Origin: Sarcocystis neurona
Lineage: Eukaryota; Apicomplexa; Conoidasida; Eucoccidiorida; Sarcocystidae
NCBI GenBank assembly: GCA_000727475.1
Contig: KL647299.1
Span: 1,502,379 to 1,566,378 of the forward strand
Length of the DNA: 64,000 nt
Direction of reading: 5' to 3'
Numbering within the stretch: the first letter of the stretch is position 1; each line of letters starts with the position of its first letter. Below are positions 1 through 10,171 of this stretch, one piece after another. The notes under the pieces are model-generated. The model searched no databases. It was given only the letters and a program-made list of their open reading frames with translations, and was not told the origin of the DNA. The position numbers and the translations under genes were made by a program.

Positions 1-40
1 AGAGAAGAAGAAGAAGGGGGGAGAAGGGAAGGGAGCATAC

Positions 41-154
41 CTGAAGAGAGGCTGCTGTGCCGCAGCGGTAGTTCATTAAGGCGCAGACGACTTTCATTGC
101 GGCTTCTGGCGACGTGTCCTGCAGCTGCTTCCATGCCGGAAAAAAGTCACACAT
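41..154 (-). CDS. Exon of an unidentified minus-strand gene, continuing off the left edge
   Basis: On the minus strand a 38-codon open segment starts at an ATG (154-152) and ends exactly at a good donor: CTTCAG then GTATGC, with the GT at 40-39. It is phase 0. The peptide starts MCDFFPAWKQL and is mixed in composition, with Trp, Cys, Tyr and charged residues, unlike the repeat-derived peptides next to it. The purine-rich run at 1-30 would be a pyrimidine tract on the minus strand, as expected before the next acceptor. The ATG could be the true start or just an internal Met, because an upstream acceptor inside the segment (near 137-133) is also possible. I do not recognise the protein; the rest lies outside the window. 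Confidence 0.45.
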
Positions 155-220
155 ACGTACACAGAGAGAAGACGGAAGGGGCTTCCTCGGCAGAAGAAGA
201 AAGGCATCTGCTGCAGACAA

Positions 221-1680
221 ATGATACGACTTACACACACTGCGAACCCCTTGGACGTCTCACATAAAAAAAAGGGACATCCTCAGACAGATGCATGCAA
301 ATCTGAATATATACGTGCAAATACAAAGACATACATATATACACATATACATACATATATGTATAGGTGTAGTACTGATATATACACGTCTATATATACA
401 CATGCAAAAACACACACGCATATATAATAGAAATGTAGGTGTAGTACATATATCAAGCTGTACACATGCATGCAAACACACACATATCTATATGTAGGTG
501 CAGTACTCATATATACACGTATATAGATATAGACATGCAAACACATACACACACATATACACGCAGGTGTAGTAGAACTCATACATACATATATATACGC
601 ACGCAAAGACATATATAGATAAATAGATACAGATATACACACATGGACAGGTATAAAGAGATATAGACAGATATATAGATGGATACAGATACAGATATAG
701 ATCGATAAATATATATATGCAGATAAATAGATGCAGACACATATACATAGATGGATAGATGGGTGCAGAGACAGAGATATATAGATACAGACATATGGAC
801 ATACATATAGATATACACATACAGATATACATATGTAGATGGATATATATATATATATATTCAGATATAGATATAGATATATACACACAGATATAGATAT
901 ACAGATATAGATATCCACATATATAGATATGTAGATATAAATGAATTGATACAGATATAGATATAGACAGATATAGATATATATAGATATACACAAATAA
1001 ATGTAGATATATAGACATATGTAAAGACATATCGACGTACATATATAGACATAGATATATAGATGTATAGTTGTATAGATATATAGATATAGATATATAG
1101 ATGTATTGATATACAGATATATAGATATATAGATATATAGATGCATAGATATATAGATATATAGATGCATAGATGCATAGATATATAGATGTATAGATAT
1201 ATAGATGTATATATTTATAGATGTATAGATTTATAGATATATAGATATATAGATGTACATATACATATATATATACATATATATATATGGATCCAGATAT
1301 ATAGATCCAGATATATAGAGCCAGTTATATAGATCCAGATACAGATATATAGATATGAATATGGATATACAGATCTATAGATATGGATGAATAGATACAG
1401 GTACATAGACGTACAGATACATAGATACATATATATAGGTGCATAGACACATATATAGATATATAGACATATAGATATATAGGTATGCAGGCACATAGAT
1501 ACAGAGGTGTAGACAAATATATATACAAATATACAGATAGATATATAGATACAGACATATAGATATAGATACATAGATACATATTTAGACAGATACAGAT
1601 ATATAAATATACAAATATATATATATGTATAGATAGATACATATAGATATAGACAAATATGTGTATATATACATGTTGAT
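221..1680. repeat. AT-rich TATAGA/TACATA satellite region
   Basis: About 1.4 kb of low-complexity DNA made of variants of ATATAGAT, ACATATAT and ACACATA. Between about 1050 and 1260 it is a fairly regular 8-bp array with the unit AGATATAT alternating with AGATGCAT and AGATGTAT. Open frames exist on both strands only because the repeat lacks stops; they encode Tyr/Ile/Cys/Leu-periodic peptides and are not credible genes. The left part (300-600) has longer imperfect units that each contain a copy of GGTGTAGTA. Confidence 0.9.
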
Positions 1681-2029
1681 GTTGAATTATAGGGAGAAGA
1701 TGCGGGTGGATTTGCGTCTAGAATGCTTCAACCGCCTTTTGCATGCGTGTGGGTGTGCGCGCTGCTGCCGCGGCTTTGCTGTTGCTGCTGCTGCTGCTGT
1801 TCTGTCCATTTGTGCTCCTGCTGCTGCTGTAGCGCTGCTCGAAAAAAGGATTCTCTTGCAGCGGCTACTTCCTTTCTTCCCTCTGCTGCTGCTCCTGCAC
1901 GTCAGCGTCTGCCCAAGCTGTTCCTGCAGCTTCATCTCTTCCTCCTACTGCTGCTGCTCCTGCTGCGCTTCCTCCTCCTGTTGCGACTGCCCTGCTGCTG
2001 CTTCTCCTCCTGCTGCTGTTCCCTCTTGT

Positions 2030-2265
2030 GCTGCTGCTTCTCTTCCTGCTGCTGCTTCTCTTCCTGTTGCTGCTCCTCATCTTTCTGCTGATGCTTCTCT
2101 TCCTGTTGCTGCTTCTCCTCTTCCTGTTGCTGCTTCTCCTCTTCCTGTTGCTGCTTCTCTTCCTGCTGCTGCTTCTCTTCCTGCTGCTGCTCCTCTTCCT
2201 GCTGCTGCTCCTCTTCCTGCTGCTGCTCCTCTTCCTGCTGCTGCTCCTCTTCCTGCTGCCGTTCT
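2030..2265 (-). repeat. 15/18-bp minisatellite encoding Gln-Gln-Gln-Glu-Glu(-Glu) on the minus strand
   Basis: Tandem units of CTTCCTGCTGCTGCT (15 bp, some 18 bp) on the plus strand. On the minus strand one frame reads QQQEE or QQQEEE repeatedly, inside an open stretch from 2477 to 1932 that continues as AAAAAEAAAGRR upstream and ends in an Arg/Ser-rich tail. This frame differs from that of the large ORF ending at 2308, so it would need a splice to be part of the same protein. A GTACGT donor near 2372 and CAG acceptors near 2320-2340 exist, but the implied intron is very short. The plus strand reads AAPLP/AAASLP in an open frame too, so the strand is not proven. Confidence 0.7.
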
Positions 2266-2307
2266 GCTGCTGTCGGGGATTCTGCTACTCGCCTTCCTGC
2301 TGCTGCT

Positions 2308-5300
2308 TCAGCTGCTGCTGCGGCTCTGCTCTGCCTCAGCTGCTGCAGTTGCTGCGGAACGTACCCGGTCGTGCGGTCGTCTGCGTCCTCTCCAAACGCC
2401 GTGCAGATCCACTTGCATGAGGCCCTCTTCCGCAATTTCTTCTTCTTCCTCCTCTTCTTCAGCAGTTGATTCCTCAAAATTTTCGCCGTCGCTGGCCTCT
2501 GCTGCTGCTGCTCCTCTTACTTCTCCCCCTGCAGTCTCTCCCACAAAGAAGGCTGCTGCGCGCGCCTCTCCTGACGGTACTACTATCCCTGCTGTTGTTA
2601 CTGCTGCTGTTGCTGCCTCAAGGAGTGCTGCCGCTGCTGGTGGCTTCCGTTGTGCAACCCCCGCCTCTTGCTCTGTCACTTCCCGAAGTGACGCTTCTGC
2701 TGCTGCACTTCCTGCAGATGGTGCCGCTCCCGCCTCTTTCGCGTCTGCTGCTGCTGCGGCCCGGCGTGCAGCAGTGCTGCTGCTTCGCCAGAAACAGTCT
2801 TCAGCAGTCCCCGCTGCAGCAGCAACACCACTCCTCCCGACGTTCTTGCTGCTGCTGCTGCCTGCCAGTTGAACGGGCTCTTCCTCGGCAGCTGCAGCGG
2901 TTGCTCCTCCAGAAGACGCCAGTCGCAAGTCCGTTCGAGTACTAGTGACAAAATCTGCTGCTGCTGTTGCTGCTGCTGTTGCTGCTGCCGCTGCTGTTGG
3001 TGTTGCCTCTGCTGTTGCTGCTCCGTCTGCTGTTGCTGCTGCGTCGGTCCCCGTCGCTGCTTCGCCCGCCGCTACAACGCTTCCTCGTTCTTCCCCTCTC
3101 CCTGCTGCTGTTTCTCTCGCTGCTGCTCTCTCTGCTGCAGCAGTTTCTCGGACTGGTGCGTCTGTTGCAGCTGCGGAGAAGGGAGGCGCAGGCCTTCCTG
3201 CTGCAGCTTCTTTTTCTGCTGCTGCTTCTGAGACCGTCTGCATATAATTCCCCCCTCCCCGTTGTTGCTGCGCAGACAAACTGCATCCTCCTTCTCCTCT
3301 GCGACCGACAGGAGAAGCAGCACTGCTACTGCAGCCAGCAGCGTCTAGAGCAGCAGCCGCCTCTGCTGCTGCTGCAGAAACAGCGGCAAGCTTGCTGCTT
3401 CTCTTGATATAGCAGCAAAACTCGCTGCTGCTCTCGGTCAACCACCCCCTCTCCTGCTCCAGGATTTGCTGCTGCTCCTGCATTCCCCAAGGCTGCTGCC
3501 GCTGCCTCACCTGCTGCTCTAGCTCCTCATGCTCACGCCTCTGCTCGTGCTGAAGAGGAGGAGGACGCAGTTCCTGCGGCTGTACCCCGTACGTCGGCTG
3601 TTGCTGCCGCTGCAGCTGCTGCTGCAGTTCAACGAGTTCCTCCAGTTTCTCCTGCTGCTGCTCCTGGACACGCGGCGTGTACGCTGCCCATTCCTGTTGC
3701 AGGTGCTCCTGCTGCTGCTGTCCCTTCTGGTAGCGTGAAAATGGCTGCTCCTGCTGCTGCTGCCCCTTTTTCTGCCCCATCTGCTCCTGCAGCTGTTCCG
3801 CCTCCACCGCCTCTCCGTCGGAACGCGTGCAGCGTGAAACTCGGTGCTGCTGCTGGTTCTGCGTGTTTCGCAGTGTACGTACACCGACGGACTCCTCTGC
3901 TACCGTGACTATGCCAGCATCAGTGGTGTCAGCAGCAGCAACAGGAGCAGCAGCAGCGTCAGCTGCAGCAGGCGGTCCTCGACCGCCCTGTGTCGCAGCA
4001 GGAGCACCAGCAGCACCGCTGAGATAGTCGCTACCCGCAGCGGGCGAGAAGGTAGAAGAAGCAGCAGCAGCTACAGACACAGCAGCAAACGGAGCAGACG
4101 CAGGACCTGCAGGACACAGGGATATAGCAGCAGCTGCGGCAGAGGTAGGAGAAAAATCGTCCCGGCGTTCCTGCTGTGCAACGTCTGCGATGCCAAGTGA
4201 AGTTGCTGCTGCTGCTGCTCCGTCTGCCAACATATAGCTGCCGCTGGAGCTGCTGCTGTCCCTCCGAACGTAGTCGCCCCTGCTGCTGCTGCTGCCTGTC
4301 TGTGTCAGCTTTGTTGCCGCGGCACGTGCACCTGCTGCTGCGTCGTCGCTGCTCTCTGCCAACACGTTGCCTCCTCCTGCTGCTGCTCCAGCAGCTTCCG
4401 TCCAGCCACACATGAACGCCTGCTCTGCTGCTGTTGCTGCTGTTGTTGCTGCTGCTGCATCTGCTGCGGCCATGGGGACGTTGGCTGCCTTGTCAGGGAA
4501 GCGCAGGCGCCAAGGTGTCACACCCACCACCGCCGTTGCTGTTCCTGCTGCGGCGTCTGGTGGTGCTGCTCTGCCGTCGTCTCTGCGTTCCGCTACTGCT
4601 GCTGCTCCTACCTCTGCACCTGCTGCTCTGGCCTGAGTCACCGACGGAGCCGCTGTTCTGCCTTCTCGTGGGGAGGCTGTTGCAGCAGCGGCAACATTTC
4701 GTACCGCCTCTCCTGCTGCTGCGCGCCGCGCTGTTTCTGGCTCTTCTTCTTTTTGTCCATCTGCTGCGTCTGCTGCTGCCTCCGCTGCTGCCGCTGCGCC
4801 AGGGCGGAGTGTTGCTGCTGCTTCTGCTTCTCCGCTTGCTTCGACTGCTGCTTTTCTTGCTGTTGCTGCTGCTGGGAGGGCCAGCGCATCTCCCGCTGCT
4901 GTCTGCTCCCCCCTTGCTCCTGATGTCGCTGCTGCTGCTGCACCTGCCTTAAAGTTCACCGTTGTCGCGGCCGCCGTTGCTGCTGCTGCTGCTGCGTTTG
5001 CTCCCTCTGCTGCTAGTGCATCTGCTGCTGCTGCAGCACCCGCCGTTGGTGCGGCATCCGCTACTGGTGCGTCTGCTGCTGCAGCAGTACCCGCTGCTGG
5101 TGCGTCTGCTGCTGCTGCAGCATGGGCAGCTACTGCTACCTCTCGTGGTGCCTCTGCTGCAGCAGTGGAAGTCGCCAAGCCGCCGTAAAAAAGAGACGCG
5201 GATACAATTCCCCACGAAGAGGTCTCCGCAGAGACTCTGCTGCTCTTCCGCTGCTGCTGCTGCAGCAAGTCTGCCTGCTGCTGCTGCACCATGTGCTGCT

Positions 5301-6779
5301 GCTGTTGCAACTCCTGCTGCCTCGTCGCCTGGAGTCGCAGAGCCACAAGCCACTGCTCCTGCCGCCGCTCCACTTCCGGAAGCGCGTGCTGCTGCGGCTC
5401 CCTCTGCGTCTCATGGCACCATTGCTGCCGCTGTTGCTGCTCCTCCTCTTCCTCTTCTTCTTCCTGCTTCTGAGGGCCGCGGCTTTTCCGTTGCTGCTGC
5501 GACTGGAGCGGCGTCAACGCCAGGGCCGGCCCCTGGTGCTGCTGCTGCTGCTGCAGGTGCTGCTGCTGTTCTTCTCTCTGTTGCTGAGGCTGCGGTGCCA
5601 GTGCGCTGTGCAAATCTGCTGCCGCAGTCGCGCCGCAGCTGTGAAGGGCAGAGAAACAACGCGGCGCTGCTGCCGCTGAGAAGTCAGCCGCTGTAGTTGC
5701 AACAGCAGATCCAGCAGCATCCCAAGTCTCAGCAACAGAAGCACACCCAGCAGGAGCAGCAGCAGCCTGGGCAGCAGCTGCAGCAGGAGGCGCAGAACCG
5801 ACAGCGGAGAGCCAGGCAGCACCAAAGCGAGCAGCAGCAACGGTAGGGACGTGCTGTGTCGAAGAAGAAGCAGCAGCAGCAGGGATGGACGGAGCAGCAG
5901 CAGCAGCAGCAGCAGCACCCTCAGGCATCGTCATTGCAGCAGCACTCGTAGAAAAAATCGCAGCTCCTGCGTCAGCGACTTTCAGCGAGAAGTGCGGAAG
6001 AGAACCACCAAGACGTGCCTGCTGCTGGTGTAGCGTGCGTAGTGAAGAAGTCGGTGAGAGGACTCTGCCAGCTGCACGTCCCTCTTCCCCTTCTTTCCCT
6101 CCTCCTGCTGCTATCGCTGCTCCTCCTAGAACCGCTACTTCTGCTGCTGCTGCTCCGACTCCTGCTCCTGTTGTTTCTCTTGATGTTCCTGTACCTGCTG
6201 CTCCTCCTGCTGCTGCTCCTGCTGCTGCTCCTGCTGCTGCTCCTGCTGCTCCTCGTGCTGCGTCTGCTGCTGCTGTTGCTTCCCCTGCTCCTGCTGCTGC
6301 TCCAGCTCCTGTCCCTGTTGCTGCAGCTGCTGTTGTGGGCGTGGGCGCTTCTTGGAGCGCGGCTGAGAAGAAATTCACTGCTGCGCCTCTATCTGATGCA
6401 GCAGCTGCTGCTGCTCCACTGCTTTCTTCAGGCTTTTCCTGACTGCGATTCCTGTCCCCCTGCCTTTCCTCTTCCTGCTCTGAACGCTGTTGCCGCCTTT
6501 TGTTCTCGTTTTCCTGCTGCTCCTGCTCCTGGTCCGCACCCTGCAGCTCCCGTTGCTGCTGCTGCCGCTGCCGCGCGTGACGCTGCTGCTGATCTTGATG
6601 CATGCGCAGCAGTCCACGTCTGCTCCCGCGATAGCTGCTGCTGCTGCTGCGTGCCCGTGCCTGAAGCAGAGCAACAAATCTTCTTCCGCCTCGCCGACGT
6701 CCAACTCCTGGTGCTGCAGCAGCCGCAGAGGCAGAGCGCATGTGCTGCTGCTGCTGCGGTAGCTGCAGTCCTTCTTTAT
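2308..6779 (-). CDS. HAAR (Ala/Gln/Ser-run) protein, putative third and last exon
   Basis: Open minus-strand frame of about 1,490 codons ending at a TGA (2310-2308). The open frame continues upstream to 7182, but that part is poly-Leu and AT-rich filler. A plausible acceptor (CACTGCAACAG, AG at 6781-6780) marks the likely exon start, with a pyrimidine-rich tract before it. From here the protein is made of runs of Ala, Gln and Ser separated by charged segments such as QEQEQQENENKRRQQ and an EEEEEEEE cluster near the end. No Pfam-type domain, signal peptide or membrane segment is visible. Ala runs use GCA where the minus strand carries CAG, and GCT where it carries CTG (about 3.93-4.15, 5.69-5.95 kb). 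Acceptor phase 1 agrees with the donor at 8163, so this may be the 3' part of one giant gene; it could also be a separate gene. Function unknown. Confidence 0.55.
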
Positions 6780-7029
6780 CTGTTGCAGTGCGACAGGTAG
6801 CAGCAGCAGCAGCACAGCAACACATCGCATTCCGCCAACATCGCATTGTAAGCCCCTGCTGCAGTTTTCTTTTGCAGTTGTCATATTCTTGTATATCTAC
6901 AAGTAAATATTCACTGCAGGTAGTGCCATGCTTCACACATATACGAAGAACAACCTGCGGGGAAAAGGAGCTGCTGTCACATAAACAGAGACCCGCCAAT
7001 ACATACACGCCACCTTGCAGTCTTCTAGT

Positions 7030-7770
7030 GTTCGATAGCATCAGCAGCAGCAGCAACAGCAGCAGTAGTGACGGCAGCAGCAACAGCAGGAGCAGAGACG
7101 GCAGCAGCAACAGCAGGAGCAGCGACGGCAGCAGCAATAGCAGGAGTCGTGACGACAGCAGCAGCAACAGCCGCACGAGCACCAGAGCGGCAGCTCACAC
7201 ACGCCCCGTCTCACCGAGAGGAGCCTGCAGCAGCCAAGGAAGAGCAGCAGCCGCAGCAGCGGCAGCAGCAGCAAAGCAGAAGCGAAGCACACTCTCAGAG
7301 AGGAGGGCAGCAGCAGCAGCAATACGTCGACCCGGCAACAACGAGCTACTGACAAGGTGGGAGCTGCTGCAGTCCCAACAAACACCACCAGCAGGCAAGG
7401 CACCCGCAGGCATCGGCAGCAGCTGCTGCAAGCGAGTCTAAGACAGCAGGGACAGCAGCAGCTGAGCAACAGCAGCAGATGAGCAGCAGCAACAGCTGAG
7501 CAGCAGCAGCAGCAGCAGTGGTAAAAGAACACGGGGAACAGCAGCAGCTGTAGCGGTGGCAGCAGCAGCCGCAGGAAAGCCCACAAGCTGCAGCAGGAGG
7601 AGGAAGGCCGCAGCCCGGTAGCTCTGACTTGCAGCGGCCAACTCCAGCAGCAGCAGCTCCCAGTCGAGGCGGCAGAAAGAGCAGCAACAGGGCACAAAAC
7701 AGCAGCCGCAGCTCCTTCAGCAGCACCAGAAGCATATCCAGCAGCATATCCAGCAGCAGCAGCAGCGTTT
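7030..7770. repeat. CAG-rich block with CAG on the plus strand, no convincing frame
   Basis: Dense CAG/CAA/CGG triplets on the plus strand, the reverse of the polarity dominating both sides. Plus-strand frames give Ser/Asn/Arg, Ala/Thr and Gln runs, but each is broken by stops and lacks a good ATG. Minus-strand frames are poly-Leu and poly-Cys with interruptions. In the proposed gene model it falls inside the intron 6780-8162. It could be a relic of, or an exon in, a separate plus-strand HAAR gene. Confidence 0.6.
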
Positions 7771-7779
7771 CTTGTCTAT

Positions 7780-8125
7780 TTACATACGTACATACATCCT
7801 TGCACTTGCACTTCTATGCTTGTGGACGTTGAGAGACAGATAGAGACAGAGAAAGACAGAGAGACACACATACGTAGAGAGAAAGGTGTACATAGAAACA
7901 CGGACAACATTAGCCGAGAGATGCATATACGTATATATATATACATATATATATATATGGATGGATAGATAGACAGATTGACACAAAGAGACTGAATACA
8001 TAGATACACAGATTTGTGTACATAAGAATACGTGGAAATATGTAGACGTGCACATATAGATATATACAGTTAAGCGTACATATATATATATATATATATG
8101 CATGTGCAGAGAATGAAACGTATAT
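7780..8125. repeat. AT-rich microsatellite spacer (GACAGA, TATATA tracts)
   Basis: GACAGAGAGACA repeats followed by several runs of alternating TA (about 7930-7960 and 8080-8100) and TAGATAGACAGA units. Only Ser/Ile/Tyr/Val-periodic chance frames are present. In the proposed model this is intronic; otherwise it is the 3' flank of the open frame ending at 8125. Confidence 0.7.
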
Positions 8126-8162
8126 TATAGAGAGAATGAAAGAATTTGTGTGGGGCACACAC

Positions 8163-10140
8163 CTGGCTGAGAGGAGGAAACAGCAGCAACATCAGACAGG
8201 TCACCTTCTTGTGCTGGTGCTGCTGTTGGTTTGCCTTTGCCGAGGGTCCGCTGCTGCCGCTGCTTCTGAGTGCGGAAGATCGTGGGATGCTTCTTCTGCG
8301 GATTACCTGCTGCTAGAGGAGAAGCCATGCTGCTGCTGCTGCTTTCCGAATAGCCGTCTTGCAAAGACTCCTGTCGATGAAGCAGCAGCTTCTCCTTCTT
8401 GTCTTCATGCTGCCGCTGCTGCCGCTTCTGTTCCTCACGCTGCCGCTGCCGCTGCTTCTTCTCTTCCTCACCTGGAGGTCGCTTCTCCATCTCCGCCTTG
8501 TGCTGTACCTGCTGCTGCTGCTTCGGCTTCACAAGTGGCTGCTGCTGACTTTGCTCTGGCCGCAGCTGTTGGTCTGGGACGCCTCGGCCATCGCTGCTGC
8601 ACGTGGAGAAAGTTTTTATTGCTGCTGCCGTCTCTAGCAGAAGCAGCTGCTTCTTTGTGACGCAGCTGACGCTGTGAAGACTTCCCCTCCGTTGTCTCCT
8701 CTTCTCCCTGCTGCTCCTTCTGCTGCTGCCTCTGCTGTTGCGCTCTCTGCTGTCCCGGCTGCTTTCTCTGCTGCTTTGGCTCTTGTGGCTGCCGCTCTCG
8801 CTGCTGCGCTGGCGACTGTCTCGGCTGTCCCTGCTGCTGTATCTGCCGCGTCCTTTTCTGCTGCCTCTGTGGCTGCCTCTGCTGCTGAGTTTGCTGCCGG
8901 ACCTGCTGCCTTTGCTGCTGCTGTTTCTTCTGACGGGAAGTGCTGCTTCTTCCTTCCGGAGACTCTCGAGCACTGCGGCAACCACCAGTTTTACGAAGCT
9001 CTGCAGCTGCTGCCCGCCCTCGGCTTCTCCTTCAAGCTTGCTGCTGCTTCTGCTCGAAAAGAGGTCTGTTGGTCTGCTGCTGCTTCCTTCTGCAAGCTGC
9101 AGCTGGGTTGCTGCAGCTCTTGCTGCGGCTGCTGCTGCGGCTACTGCTGCGCGCCGCGGGGATACCAGCAGACGCGCAGGCCGGGGCGAAGATGGACTGC
9201 TAGGCAGCAGCACTACACCGCTCGGTAAAGCAACGGCCTGCTGCTGCTGCTGTTTCTGCTTGTCTCGTCTGTGCTGCTCTTCCTGGGTCTGCTGCTCTTC
9301 AGACTGCCCCTGCATCTCCTGCCGCCGCACCTGCTGCTGCGGGCTGCCAGCAGCGCCGAAGGAGCAGCGGAGGTGCGATGGAGACAGTGCTGGTGCTGCT
9401 GTCGGTCCCGCGGGAGGCAGCAGAGGTGCAGCGGCAGCAGCACACGGCAAAAAAGCAGCGGCAGCAGAAGATAGAACGGATGCAGCAGCAGCAGCGTGAG
9501 AGAGACTACCAGACAGGGTACCAGCTCCTGCTGCCATTCCTGTCGGCGCTGCCTCTGGCGCCGCCAGCCCCAGTGTTGCTGTTGCTGTTGAAGAAAGAGC
9601 CGCAGCAGGCGCGGCAGCGCCAGCCAAGCGAATCCCGATCCCCGCCATGGAGTTCCCTACGTCGCTGCTGCTGCTGTTTCTCTCGACCTCGCCCACGACC
9701 CTGCAACTCCCCCAACTCCAGCCGGTGCTGCCGCTGTTGCTACTGCTGCCGTTGCTGCTGCTGCTGTTGCTGCTGTTGCTGTTGCTGCTGCTGCTGTTGC
9801 TGCTGTTGCTGTCGCTGCCGGTCAAACAGGGTAGGCGCGCGAGGACTGCAGCGTTATCCAGGTTCGCTAAGCGCGCGCCTTCCGAGGGAATCGCTGTTGC
9901 TGCTGCTTCTGCTGGAAAAATTCTGTATGTAATTGCGTCTGAGTAATTTGTTGCTGCTGCGTTTTCTGCAGGGCTTTCTGCAAGGTGCGTCGCCTGCGTC
10001 TGTTGCTGCTGCTGCTGAGGCGCTGCATTTGTTTTTCCGTCTCCCCCATCCCGCTGCCCCTCCTTGCACGCCTCTTGCCAAAACACTCCCTCCTCCTCCT
10101 GCTGCTGCTTCTCCTGCTGCTGCTTTTGCGGCTGTTGTTT

Positions 10141-10171
<31 letters not shown>

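Noticed and set aside
260..1642. Long open frames (up to ~295 codons) in the AT-rich left region
   Set aside because: They are Tyr/Ile/Cys/Leu-periodic peptides forced by the TATAGA/ACATAT repeat and occur on several frames at once.
1661..2872. 403-codon plus-strand ORF with AAASLP repeats
   Set aside because: It is the complement of the minus-strand triplet repeat. The minus strand keeps far longer frames and follows the Ala-compensation pattern, so the plus frame is more likely a shadow, though not excluded.
6780..7182. First ~130 codons of the 1,624-codon minus ORF
   Set aside because: Poly-Leu (LLLLLLLPS) from a CTG-rich stretch, then low-quality text; a good acceptor at 6781-6780 marks a better exon start.
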